The position numbers and the translations under genes are program-made. DNA of 49,287 bases, taken from NCBI RefSeq assembly GCF_003382685.1, contig NZ_KZ859511.1, forward strand, positions 1-49,287. Reading direction: 5' to 3'. Positions 34,152 through 42,296 of this stretch are shown here, in pieces. The first letter of the stretch is position 1, and every line of letters begins with the position of its first letter. The stretch comes from Halorussus litoreus. Lineage in GTDB: Archaea; Halobacteriota; Halobacteria; Halobacteriales; Haladaptataceae. Below the pieces are notes generated by a model, which did not search any database, was not told where the DNA came from, and worked only from the letters and a program-made list of their open reading frames with translations.

Positions 34152-36935
34152 TCACTTCGCTACCGACGCACTGCCCGCGTCCCCGTACTCGCCGCCGATC
34201 TCGTCGAGGACGCGCTCGTGGAACTCCTGGAGCACGGCGCTCTCGTCCTCGGCCAGCACCACGTCGCTGGCCATCAGCGTGGCGAGGCCGAACGCCTTCG
34301 GAGTCGGTGTGTCGACGCGGTGCTGGACCACCGACACCTCGCCTGCCCGCACGTCGGCGAGCACGTCCTCGATGGCCGAGACGGCCAGCTTATCCTCGAT
34401 GATCTCCCGGTAAGTCTCCTCGATGACCGCGAACTCCTCCAGATCCTCGGCGAACCCGAGCAGCATCTCGCTGGAGACCTGCTGTTCGCTGGCGGACTTC
34501 TCGTAGCCCTTGTACCGCTTGAGGATCATCAGCGACCGAGTGGCGTTGATGCGGAAGTACCGCTGGAGGAGTTCGGTGCCGCCGAGCGCGGCCCGGAGGT
34601 CGCTTCGGACCTCGTCGGGAGGAACGTCGCGCAGTATCTCGGCCACGTCGACCTTCCGGTTGAGCGGCATCGACACGGTGAACCCGTGGTCGGCGACCGC
34701 GACCGAGACGTTGGTGTTGGCGGCGTTCGCACACCGGTACGCGACCACGCGCGAGAGGCCGTCGTTGAACCGCCGGCCGTAGTTCGAGTGGACGTAGTAG
34801 TGGCGCTCGTACTCGTCGCGGTCGAGTTCGACCTCGACAACGAGTCGGTCGTCGGTGCTGACGCTCTGTGGACCGGCGTACCGGCGCTGTTCGTCGAACA
34901 TCCGCGCGATGGCCCGGACGCTGTTCTCGTCAAGCGGGAACTGCCGGAGCCACACGCGGGCCGCGGGCTTGCCCCGCTTCTCGAACCGTTCGAGGAGTTC
35001 GCCCTGGAATTCGAGGATCGAGCGCCCGAGGTCGTACGAGAGGGGCAGTCGCTCGGAGAACCACGAGGGGACGGTGGGTCGAGCGCTCGTGTAGTCGACG
35101 TACACCTTCGACCCGCGCCGGTAACGGAACTCGAAGTTCTGTCCGCCGAGCACGAACACGTCGCCCTTCTCGAGGGTGTCGAGATACTCCTCGTCGAGGT
35201 TGCCGACCCACTCGTCGTCGGCGCGGGTGAACACGTCGCAGGTAAACGAGTCCGGAATCGTCCCGATGTTGGTCATGTAGATGACCCGGGCGAGTCGGCC
35301 GCGCTTGCCGATCAAAGGCTCGCCAACGTCGAACTCGGGGTAGTGGTATTCGCCGTCCGGCGGGTCGTTCTCGTCGCGCCAGATCTTGGCGTAGACGTTC
35401 TTGTCCTCAAGGCCGTCGTAGTCGGAGGTCAGATAGCGAAACAGCGTCTCGAACTGGTCGTCGGCGAAGTTCCGATAGGGGTACGCCCGCCGGAGCGTCT
35501 CGCGGACCTCGCTCTCGGGGCGCACGTCGTTTATCGCCATTCCGTAGACGTGCTGGGCCGCCACGTCGTACGCTTCCTCGGGCACGAAGACGCGGTCCAC
35601 GAACCCCTCCTCGGCCTTCTTCAGCATCACCGCGCACTCGACGAGTTCGTCGCGGTCGAGTGCCACGACCCGTCCCGTCACTGTCTCGCCGAGCTGGTGG
35701 CCCGCCCGCCCAACGCGCTGGAGCAGGGCTGCGACCGACTTGGGCGACCCGATCTGCACCACGAGGTCGACGTGGGGCATGTCGATGCCGAGTTCGAGGC
35801 TCGTGGAAGTCGTCACCACGTCGAGGCTGCCCTCCTTGAGGTCCTGCTCGATGGACTGGCGGGCGTCCTTCGAGAGGCTACCGTGGTGACAGCCGGAGTT
35901 GCCCTCGTCGTACGCACCAAAGCGCTCGCGGAGTTCGTGGAGGACGCGTTCCGCGCCAGACCGCGTGTTCGTGAAGACGAGCGTGTTGGTATGCTCGCCG
36001 ATCAGGTCGTGAAGCTGGTCGTAGAACCGGGCGTTGACCACGTCGCGGGGCGTGTCGATGAGGTCGTCGGTCGGACACTGGAGTTCGACGTCGAACTCGC
36101 GGACGAATCGGGTGTCGACGATCTCGCAGTCGCGGGGCGTCGCTCGCGGCTCCTCGTCGGCTGGCTGCTCGTCCGTCTCGCAGCCGACGAGGAACTCCGC
36201 GATCTCGTCGAGCGGTTCGACGGTCGCCGAGCAGCCGATGCGGGTCGGCGACGACTCGGCCATGTTCTCCAGTCGCTCCAGACTCACCGCGAGGTGGGTG
36301 CCGCGTTTGCCGTCCGCGAGGCTGTGGATCTCGTCGACCACGACGTACTCGACGGTCTCCAGTTTCTGCTTGAACTTCGGGGAGTTGAGCAGGATGGCCA
36401 GCGTCTCGGGCGTGGTGTTGAGGATGTGGGGCGTCTCCTCGAGCATCTTCTGGCGAGCGCTGGAGTCGGTGTCGCCGTGCCGGATGGCGTGGCGCACTTC
36501 ACCCACGTCGGCCCCGCGGGACTCGGCCTTCTCGCGGATGCCTGCCAGCGGGACCTCCAGATTCCGGTGGATGTCGTTGGCCAGCGACTTCAGCGGCGAG
36601 ACGTACAGGCAGTACACCGAGTTGTCGAGCCCGTCATCGGCCTCGCGCTCCCGGCGGAACAGCTCGTTCAGGATGGCCGTAAAGGAGGCGAGGGTCTTGC
36701 CCGAGCCCGTGGGCGACGCGACGAGCGCGTTCTCGCCGTCGCGGACGAGCGGGATGGTCTCCTTCTGCGGCGGCGTGAACAGGCCGCCGTTCTCGGGGAC
36801 GAACTCGCCGAACTGCTCGATCCACCATTCTCGGACTTCCGGCTCCAGCGACGCCAGCACGTCGGCGTCGTCGAGCGCCACCGTCTCGGCGTCGTAGTCG
36901 AACCCCCCGCGCGCCAACAGCTCGCGCGCCTCCAT
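34152..36935 (-). CDS. Lhr-family ATP-dependent helicase
   Basis: A 927-residue superfamily 2 helicase of the large-helicase-related group. Motifs in order: TPPQKETIPLV (Q-like), Walker A SPTGSGKT (74-81), VVVDEIHSLADGKRG (DEIH box), SATVEP, the second RecA domain LVFTNTRSGAERVLHEL and QRVGRAGHQ, then the winged helix and Lhr-core module (YYVHSNYGRRFNDGLSR). Lhr proteins unwind RNA:DNA hybrids and act in replication-linked repair. ATG 36935 starts MEARELLARGG; 50 extra codons upstream would cross a palindromic GGTTTATAAACC at 37022-37033. That palindrome is a promoter candidate for a transcript with a leader of about 60 bases. Confidence 0.94.
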   Translation of the reverse strand: MEARELLARGGFDYDAETVALDDADVLASLEPEVREWWIEQFGEFVPENGGLFTPPQKETIPLVRDGENALVASPTGSGKTLASFTAILNELFRREREADDGLDNSVYCLYVSPLKSLANDIHRNLEVPLAGIREKAESRGADVGEVRHAIRHGDTDSSARQKMLEETPHILNTTPETLAILLNSPKFKQKLETVEYVVVDEIHSLADGKRGTHLAVSLERLENMAESSPTRIGCSATVEPLDEIAEFLVGCETDEQPADEEPRATPRDCEIVDTRFVREFDVELQCPTDDLIDTPRDVVNARFYDQLHDLIGEHTNTLVFTNTRSGAERVLHELRERFGAYDEGNSGCHHGSLSKDARQSIEQDLKEGSLDVVTTSTSLELGIDMPHVDLVVQIGSPKSVAALLQRVGRAGHQLGETVTGRVVALDRDELVECAVMLKKAEEGFVDRVFVPEEAYDVAAQHVYGMAINDVRPESEVRETLRRAYPYRNFADDQFETLFRYLTSDYDGLEDKNVYAKIWRDENDPPDGEYHYPEFDVGEPLIGKRGRLARVIYMTNIGTIPDSFTCDVFTRADDEWVGNLDEEYLDTLEKGDVFVLGGQNFEFRYRRGSKVYVDYTSARPTVPSWFSERLPLSYDLGRSILEFQGELLERFEKRGKPAARVWLRQFPLDENSVRAIARMFDEQRRYAGPQSVSTDDRLVVEVELDRDEYERHYYVHSNYGRRFNDGLSRVVAYRCANAANTNVSVAVADHGFTVSMPLNRKVDVAEILRDVPPDEVRSDLRAALGGTELLQRYFRINATRSLMILKRYKGYEKSASEQQVSSEMLLGFAEDLEEFAVIEETYREIIEDKLAVSAIEDVLADVRAGEVSVVQHRVDTPTPKAFGLATLMASDVVLAEDESAVLQEFHERVLDEIGGEYGDAGSASVAK

Positions 36936-37178
36936 TCTTGCCGGTCGTTTGGGGCCGGGTACGTAAGACGGTTTGCCCCGCGCGGTGAAAGTGAAAACAG
37001 CAGTGTACTCTGTCCGATTTTGGTTTATAAACCTTCGCCACCCGACGGAACTGTAATCGGTAGATTCGAACCTCCTACCCCCCATAAATCGACCCCGTCA
37101 CGTAACATAGACATTTAAAGGCCAGTCCGGTTCCGTTCTGGAAACTTCCCGGCACGAACTGCCGGAGGGCGTCACTCG

Positions 37179-37186
37179 TTTATACG
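37179..37186 (+). promoter_or_regulatory. TATA box of cysK
   Basis: TTTATAC in this stretch lies 23-29 bases before ATG 37208, indicating a leaderless message. Confidence 0.65.
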
Positions 37187-37207
37187 CCGAGTGCGTAGCG
37201 AGAATCA

Positions 37208-38185
37208 ATGGACGAGTCCATCCTCGACGCGGTGGGGTCGCCCCTCGTCAGGACCGCCGCTCCGGAGGGCGCGACCGTCGCGGCCAAACTGGAGGGGTTC
37301 AACCCCGGCGGGTCCGCGAAGGACCGGCCCGCTCGGGCCATGATCGAGGCCGCCGAGCGCGAGGGAGCCATCTCGCCCGGCGACCGCCTCGTCGAACCGA
37401 CTAGCGGGAACACCGGCATCGGGCTCGCGGTGGCCGCGGCAGCGCGGGGCTACGACCTCACGATCGTGATGCCCGCCTCGAAGTCGCCCGAGCGCCGCCA
37501 ACTCCTGAAGGCCTACGGCGCGGACCTCGAACTCGTCGAGGGCGACATGGACGACGCCCGCGAGCGTGCCACCGAGATCGCGGACACCGACGGCGCGGTC
37601 CAGATGGGCCAGTTCGAGAACCCGGCGAACGCCGAGGCTCACTACCGGACTACCGCCGAGGAGATCCTCGAACAGGTCGAGGGCCGCGAGATCGACGCCG
37701 TCGTCGCGGGCGTGGGCACCGGCGGCACCATCACCGGCACCGCGAGCCGACTGCTGGAGGAGTTCCCCGAGATGGAGGTCGTCGCAGTCGAACCCGAACG
37801 GAACGCGGTCCTCTCCACGGGCGAGTCCGGCGCGGACGACTTCCAGGGGATGGGTCCGGGCTTCGTCAGCGACGTACTCGACACCGACCTGCTCACCTCG
37901 GTCGAGACGGTCGCGCTGGAGGACGCCGAGCGCGAGGCCCGGCGGCTCGCCCGCGAGGAGGGCATCCTCGTCGGCCAGTCCTCGGGCGCGGCCGCGCTCG
38001 CGGCCCAACGGGTCGCCGAGCGCATCGCCGAACCGCAGTTGAACTGCCCGGAGGCCCCCGGAGAGGTCGAGGAACTGCTGGCCTCGGACGGCGGGGAAAT
38101 CGACGGCTACGACGACTGCCCGCTCGTCGTGACCGTGTTCCCCGACAGCGGCGAGCGCTACCTCTCGACCGGGATGTTCGAGTAG
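37208..38185 (+). CDS. cysK: Cysteine synthase A (O-acetylserine sulfhydrylase)
   Basis: A 325-residue fold-type II PLP enzyme. The PLP lysine is in NPGGSAKDRPA (Lys38), the substrate loop is PTSGNTGIG, and the phosphate loop is GVGTGGTITG. C-terminal Gly-Gln-Ser-Ser-Gly (VGQSSGAAA) holds the PLP ring Ser. It makes cysteine from O-acetylserine and sulfide, which would supply GshA. A cystathionine beta-synthase role cannot be fully excluded from motifs alone. The C-terminus is longer than bacterial CysK by a short acidic stretch. Confidence 0.92.
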   Translation: MDESILDAVGSPLVRTAAPEGATVAAKLEGFNPGGSAKDRPARAMIEAAEREGAISPGDRLVEPTSGNTGIGLAVAAAARGYDLTIVMPASKSPERRQLLKAYGADLELVEGDMDDARERATEIADTDGAVQMGQFENPANAEAHYRTTAEEILEQVEGREIDAVVAGVGTGGTITGTASRLLEEFPEMEVVAVEPERNAVLSTGESGADDFQGMGPGFVSDVLDTDLLTSVETVALEDAEREARRLAREEGILVGQSSGAAALAAQRVAERIAEPQLNCPEAPGEVEELLASDGGEIDGYDDCPLVVTVFPDSGERYLSTGMFE

Positions 38186-38288
38186 CCCGGGGATACTCGA
38201 TCAGTTACAATCATCGTTCTTTTCTCCGCCAGAGCTACCAGAAAGTACTTGGTAGTCCCCGCTTCGACGTAGCCAGAGCGATATCACG

Positions 38289-38588
38289 ATGTTACTCTGG
38301 CAGACCGCGAAGCGATGGACGTACAAGGGCCGCAACTGCGAAATCCAGCGGACGAGCGTCGACGACGCGACCCAGTACCGCGGTCTCGTCGCGGTCGAGA
38401 CCGGCCTCTCGGACCGCGCGCTCGACGCCGCGCCGGTCGCCGACCCGCAACGACGCTCTCGACCGGAACGGGACGACGGCGGCGAGTACCGCGAGTGGGT
38501 CTGCTTCGGCTGCCGGGCCGAGGCAGCGTCCGAGATTCGCGAGGAAGTGAACGAACTCGCCGAGTACGTCGGCGAAGCCGAGATCTAG
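38289..38588 (+). CDS. Conserved-looking haloarchaeal small protein, function unknown
   Basis: A 99-residue protein, not recognised. It begins MLLWQTAKRWTYKGRNCEIQ, has a compact core (GLVAVETGLSD) and a CFGCRAEAASE segment with one CxxC pair, then ends with a probable helix (EIREEVNELAEYVGEAEI). No signal or membrane segment. Its stop is 14 bases from the convergent DUF5804-like gene. Composition and codon pattern match its neighbours, so it is probably a real gene. Confidence 0.6.
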   Translation: MLLWQTAKRWTYKGRNCEIQRTSVDDATQYRGLVAVETGLSDRALDAAPVADPQRRSRPERDDGGEYREWVCFGCRAEAASEIREEVNELAEYVGEAEI

Positions 38589-38602
38589 CGGTTGAGTCTG
38601 AT

Positions 38603-39058
38603 CTATCCGCCGAACTCCGACTCCGCGACGCGGACGACCACGGTGTCGGCCACCTCCCGCAGGTCGTAGTCCGGAATCTCGCCGTCCCGCCGGGTCAGGT
38701 ACATCGGTTCGACGAGTTCCCCGTCCTCGGTCAGCCCGTACACCTTGAGGTACTCGTCGGTTTCCTCGGCGTCGATTTCGCCGTCGCGGACCGCCGCCGC
38801 GAGTTCGCGCGAGAGCCACTCCGAGTCGCTCACGCTGGGTTCGCGCACGAGCGCGTCCGCGGCGAACCGCACGAGGTACCAGTTCAGGTCGTTGCACAGC
38901 GCCACCGCGGCACCGAGGCTGATGGTCTCGACCGCCACGGTGTTGCGGTACGGCTGCTGAAGATCGTAGGTCGCGAGGGCTTCGCGGGCGGTCTCCCGCG
39001 AGACGAGTTCGGCGCGAAGGTCCACATCCTCCGTGCCGACGAGACAGACCCGAGTCAC
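38603..39058 (-). CDS. DUF5804-like haloarchaeal protein
   Basis: A 151-residue protein starting MTRVCLVGTEDVDLRAELVS. It contains the pattern RETAREALATYDLQQPYRNT and LGAAVALCNDLNWYLVRF, which I recall from a haloarchaeal family named DUF5804; the assignment is from memory. No catalytic motif is obvious, and it is probably cytoplasmic. It is convergent with the preceding small gene. Confidence 0.65.
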   Translation of the reverse strand: MTRVCLVGTEDVDLRAELVSRETAREALATYDLQQPYRNTVAVETISLGAAVALCNDLNWYLVRFAADALVREPSVSDSEWLSRELAAAVRDGEIDAEETDEYLKVYGLTEDGELVEPMYLTRRDGEIPDYDLREVADTVVVRVAESEFGG

Positions 39059-39200
39059 ACCTCGTGGATGGGGGCAGTCAGGTAAAGCGATTTCGTTCTT
39101 CGGTGGGTCCTCAGGCGTCGACAGTGTAGAATCGGGACATCAGAACGAACCCAAGAAGTCTGGGGAGTGTAGCTTGTCGAACTGGGGAGGACGAGTAGAG

Positions 39201-39418
39201 CTAGCTTCTGCCTCGACCTAGGGGAGGCCGCAACTGCACTGCGCCGCACCACAACCGCACCGCGAGAGCCTCTCAGACCCCCCAGCCTCGGCGGTCGCAT
39301 GAACGCGACCGCCTCCCTCGCGCGTTTTGGCGGACCACGAGGGTCCGCCAGCACGCGCCGGGCGGAAGGTGGACCAGCTCGTACCCGGCGGAAGGGAAAC
39401 CAGCGCGCGCTGGGCCGA
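39201..39418 (-). repeat. Interspersed repeat, family B, copy 2
   Basis: The copy is on the minus strand relative to 16676-16854. It begins with GCTAGCTTCTGCCTCGAC on plus. The core hairpin is GCGCGT (39320-39325) with ACGCGC (39353-39358), and TGGCGGACC (39328-39336) with GGTCCGCCA (39342-39350). The inner stem has different bases from copy 1 but pairs as well. The element occupies the DUF5804-thiI gap, and no gene is seen in it. Confidence 0.65.
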
Positions 39419-39495
39419 AAGGCCACATCAGCGCACGCCACGGTGAAACGATGAACTACAGCGCGAGCCGCCGACCACCGACCCAGTTCGCGACC

Positions 39496-40710
39496 TCAGA
39501 AGTCGACTTTCGTCGCGTTCTCCGCGGCCTCCTTCGCGCGGTCGTACAGCTCCTCGGGCTGGGCGTTGTCGACGATCTCACGCGTCGCGTTCGTCTCCGG
39601 GTAGTCCGGCGCGATACGGTTGCAGCCCGCCGGAATCGTCGAGTCGCGGAACGTGCCGATCTCTCGCGCGCGGTCGGTGATGTCGGCCTTGTCCATCGTG
39701 AGCAGCGGTCGGTGGATCGGCAGGTCCGTGGCGACGCTCGTCGCGGCGAGGTTCCGCGTGGTCTGGGAGGACTTCTGACCGATGGCCTCGCCGGTCACGA
39801 TGCCCGTCGCGTTCTCGGCGCGGGCGACGTGCTCGGCCACGCGGTACATGAATCGCCGGTAGACCAGCATTCGCGCGGGACCGACCTCTTCGTCTAGTAG
39901 CGCCATCACGTCGCCCGCGGGCACCCGCCACAGCGGCATCTCGTAGTTCGGCGCGTAGTCGGCCAGCCGCCGGACCGTCTCGGTCGCGCGCGCCTCGTGG
40001 TCCGGGCCGCCGTAGTCGCCGAGTTCGAGGTAGACGGGGACGATGGGCGATCCGCGCTTCATGATCTCCCACGCCGCGACCGGCGAGTCGATACCGCCGC
40101 TGACCAGCGCGACGACCGTCGACTGCGTGCCCAGCGGGAGCCCGCCGGGACCGGAGCGCTGCTCGGTGAACACGTACGCCTCGTCCTCGCGACACTCCAC
40201 GTAGAATGTGGTGTCGGGGTCGTCGAGGTCGACTTCCGGGTCGTCGAGTTCCGCGAAGACGGCCGCGCCGCCCGACTCTTCGAGGTCCTTGCTCGTGAAC
40301 GGGTGAGCGTCCGCGGTCCCCGCGCGCCGGGCGTCCACCGCGAAGGTGTCGCCTGCGAAGGTATCGTCCGCGGCGTCTGCCGACTCCCCTGCACTGGCGT
40401 ACTCGCTGGCGGTCCGCGCCAGCGCCTCCACGATGGCGTCTTCCTCGGGCGGGACGACGACCGCGGGGCTGACCGACTGGACGCCGAACGCGTCGCTGGC
40501 GGCCTCGGTCGCGGCCTCGACGCCCTCCTCGTCGCTGTGGAGGAAGATGCGCGACCACCGGCGCTCGACCGTGGCGTCGACCCCGCGGTCGCGGACGATG
40601 GCTTCGATGTTGTCCCGGAGCCGACGCTCCATCTCGGTCTGGACCTTCCCGCTCTTCACGCCGACGTCGGCGTGACGAACGAGGACGGTGTCGGCTCCAG
40701 GCGGTTTCAT
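39496..40710 (-). CDS. thiI: tRNA 4-thiouridine(8) synthase ThiI
   Basis: A 404-residue sulfurtransferase. The N-terminal ferredoxin-like and THUMP domains (1-180) are followed by a PP-loop domain with SGGIDSP (204-210) and the region GEAIGQKSSQTTRNL, then IPAGCNRIAPDYP with a conserved Cys. It adenylates U8 of tRNA and inserts sulfur; in some organisms it also serves thiazole synthesis. There is no rhodanese domain, as expected for archaea, so sulfur comes from another donor. An acidic insertion lies near residues 108-120. Confidence 0.94.
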   Translation of the reverse strand: MKPPGADTVLVRHADVGVKSGKVQTEMERRLRDNIEAIVRDRGVDATVERRWSRIFLHSDEEGVEAATEAASDAFGVQSVSPAVVVPPEEDAIVEALARTASEYASAGESADAADDTFAGDTFAVDARRAGTADAHPFTSKDLEESGGAAVFAELDDPEVDLDDPDTTFYVECREDEAYVFTEQRSGPGGLPLGTQSTVVALVSGGIDSPVAAWEIMKRGSPIVPVYLELGDYGGPDHEARATETVRRLADYAPNYEMPLWRVPAGDVMALLDEEVGPARMLVYRRFMYRVAEHVARAENATGIVTGEAIGQKSSQTTRNLAATSVATDLPIHRPLLTMDKADITDRAREIGTFRDSTIPAGCNRIAPDYPETNATREIVDNAQPEELYDRAKEAAENATKVDF

Positions 40711-40829
40711 GGCCGGGGATAGACGCGAGGCAGATAAACGGGCTTCGATTCCGTAAGCGTGGAGACGGGTTCGGCTTCAGGACTGTCTTTGAGTTCTGAC
40801 TACTTCTCATCTCCTGCTACATTTTTTAT

Positions 40830-41155
40830 TTAGGCGCGCGGGAACCCGAGCCAGTACACCGGGTCGGTGTACGCCGGATTCAGGTGGTGGAAGTGCCACA
40901 GCGCCGCGAACACGACCGCCAGCACGCCCACGAGCGCACCCATCGTCAGCAGAAACGGCCGCCACCCGTTGCGTTCGGCGGTCGATTGGACGCCCAACAG
41001 GACCTACAGGCCGAAGAAGGAGGTGATGGTGTACGAGAAGAGTATCTGTCCCACGGTACCGCCCACGAACATCGCCGCGAGCATCACGAGGAGAACCCGA
41101 GCGCGGCGACGACGATTCGGTCACGTTTCAGGTTGATTGTCGTGCTACCACATAC
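40830..41155 (-). pseudogene. Decayed small membrane protein gene
   Basis: On the minus strand a coding trace runs from about 41155 (INLKRDRIVVAALG) into a second frame (LLVMLAAMFVGGTVGQILFS). It meets an in-frame TAG at 41004-41006, then continues cleanly (VLLGVQSTAERNGWRPFLL, then a membrane helix and YTDPVYWLGFPRA) to a TAA at 40830. One frameshift near 41100 and one stop codon break what would be a three-helix protein of about 105 residues. A TATA-like ATGTTATAAATA lies near 41177-41190. The family is unknown. Confidence 0.55.
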
Positions 41156-41219
41156 CAACTTGCGATACCTGATTAACGTATTTATAACATATCTTATATA
41201 TGGTATTGATACTGAATAC

Positions 41220-41227
41220 GGATATTC
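41220..41227. repeat. Left 8-bp target-site duplication
   Basis: GGATATTC directly outside the left terminal inverted repeat, identical to 41609-41616. Confidence 0.75.
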
Positions 41228-41295
41228 GGCTCTGTTGAAATCCTTCGGGAGTGATACATTCTGACCGGCTGTGGTCAGTACAGGTGAACTACCGC

Positions 41296-41499
41296 TTAGA
41301 GGAATCCTGTTAGGCCGATACACAAAAATAGCACACCTAATCCGCGATAAAGCCAAACAGGGGTGGATTCTTCAGATTTGTCGGAAGATGAACGCCGAAG
41401 GAACTCAAATCCAAACGTGTGAATTCTCTTCGGAATTATAGCGTATGTAAGGCCAAGGACGACGGCTATGATATATCCAACTTGCCACAGAGTACTCAT
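41296..41499 (-). CDS. Small two-helix membrane protein inside the MITE-like element
   Basis: A 67-residue protein: a first hydrophobic helix (VGYIIAVVLGLTYAIIP), a polar loop (RRSSSDKSEES), and a second helix (WLYRGLGVLFLCIGLTGFL). The layout recalls small DUF6199-like proteins, a tentative match. ATG 41499 is preferred over 41523 because a GATATATG TATA element at 41523-41530 lies 24-31 bases upstream. Codon use is AT-rich and unlike neighbouring genes, consistent with arrival on the element. Confidence 0.65.
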   Translation of the reverse strand: MSTLWQVGYIIAVVLGLTYAIIPKRIHTFGFEFLRRSSSDKSEESTPVWLYRGLGVLFLCIGLTGFL

Positions 41500-41522
41500 A
41501 TGTTCTTTTAAGCGAGTGAACA

Positions 41523-41530
41523 CATATATC
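41523..41530 (-). promoter_or_regulatory. TATA box inside the mobile element
   Basis: GATATATG on the minus strand, 24-31 bases before ATG 41499. The element therefore brings its own promoter for its passenger gene. Confidence 0.55.
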
Positions 41531-41608
41531 TAATGGACGATACACACTGCTCAGAGACCAGCTGTTTCAAGCGATAATATGTCTAAAGTATAGGATCTCA
41601 ACAGAGCC

Positions 41609-41616
41609 GGATATTC
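41609..41616. repeat. Right 8-bp target-site duplication
   Basis: GGATATTC directly outside the right terminal inverted repeat, identical to 41220-41227. Confidence 0.75.
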
Positions 41617-41681
41617 GATAGCTTCGAAATCGAATCGGCGCGAGGCCCGTACTTTTGCCGGTGGCGAGCGTGAGAGAGATC

Positions 41682-42119
41682 ATGCGCCCGAGCCAGCTCA
41701 CGACGCTCGTCGACGGACTGCTCCACGAGGGGACGCAGGTGACCGACCGCGGTCTCGATCTGACGGTCGCGGAAGTTCTCCGCGTCGAGACTCCCGGACG
41801 GGTCGACTTCGGCGGGGACGAACTCGAACGTCCCAACGTCTCGGCCCACGAAAAGGTGTGGCGCGACGACGAGGACGACTACCAGTGGTGGCGTCTGGAG
41901 GGCGGCCAGTACCTCGTCGAGTACAACGAGAACCTCACGGCAGATAGACCTCTTACGGTCCAAACCCGTACCGCGATGTGCGAGCGCGGCGCGTTCCACC
42001 CGACGCTGCAACTTTCGGAACTTGGTCGAATGCCTCTCTCGGTCGCTCCGGGCGGCATCCGATTGAAGGAGAACGCCCGGATCTCGACGGTGCTGCCGCC
42101 CGAGGAGGGGACGGAGTGA
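41682..42119 (+). CDS. dCTP deaminase/dUTPase-like protein
   Basis: A 145-residue protein of the trimeric dUTPase/dCTP-deaminase fold. It starts MRPSQLTTLVDGLLHEGTQV, has DRGLDLTVAEVLRV, YLVEYNEN and FHPTLQLSELGRMPLSVAPGGIRLKENARI, given here in part. It is shorter than full dCTP deaminases (about 195) and belongs to a compact haloarchaeal form whose activity I cannot confirm. A GTACTTTTG stretch lies about 30 bases upstream of ATG 41682. The mobile element has inserted only 66 bases before this start. Confidence 0.75.
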   Translation: MRPSQLTTLVDGLLHEGTQVTDRGLDLTVAEVLRVETPGRVDFGGDELERPNVSAHEKVWRDDEDDYQWWRLEGGQYLVEYNENLTADRPLTVQTRTAMCERGAFHPTLQLSELGRMPLSVAPGGIRLKENARISTVLPPEEGTE

Positions 42120-42260
42120 GGGTAGCAATCAGACGGGACGCGTTTCCTCCAACGGTTTAGACCACGACCCGCGGGAGTCGCGTACGTCTCCACCGGACCG
42201 AGGAAACTCGCCGACTCGAAGATGCGCCTCGCCGACTGGCTCGAACACCGGGGGTGGTGA
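42120..42260 (+). other. Possible C-terminal gene remnant
   Basis: After the dCTP-deaminase-like gene an open stretch reads GVAYVSTGPRKLADSKMRLA and ends DWLEHRGW at TGA 42258-42260. It reads like the tail of a basic protein but has no start or N-terminal part in the same frame. It may be a deletion scar or chance coding. Confidence 0.3.
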
Positions 42261-42296
42261 GTCGGCAGTCGCGGACCGCTCGTCTGAAAGGTCTTC

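Larger units (their letters stand above)
41228..41608. mobile_element. 381-bp MITE-like element carrying a small gene
   Basis: The ends are inverted repeats: GGCTCTGTTGAAATCCT at 41228-41244 and, read from the other end, GGCTCTGTTGAGATCCT at 41608-41592 (16 of 17 match). It is flanked by a perfect 8-bp direct repeat GGATATTC (41220-41227, 41609-41616), the mark of a transposition event. It encodes no transposase; its only gene is a 67-residue membrane protein. The 8-bp duplication suits a partner transposase of the IS1595 or IS6 type, a guess from duplication length and end sequence. It is much richer in A/T than its surroundings. Confidence 0.78.

Noticed and set aside
33966-37118. A very long plus-strand open frame opposite the Lhr helicase gene
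   Set aside because: It mirrors the helicase codons on the other strand, a common effect of GC-rich third positions; the translation is Val/Leu/Asp/Arg-rich with no domain, while the minus strand has all helicase motifs.
41004-41006. In-frame TAG as a pyrrolysine codon
   Set aside because: Pyrrolysine machinery is not expected in this lineage and the same frame also has a frameshift, so decay is simpler.
40807-41124. A 105-residue minus-strand frame
   Set aside because: Its translation is Arg/Gly-rich and patternless, while the neighbouring frame shows membrane-protein coding interrupted by a stop and a frameshift.
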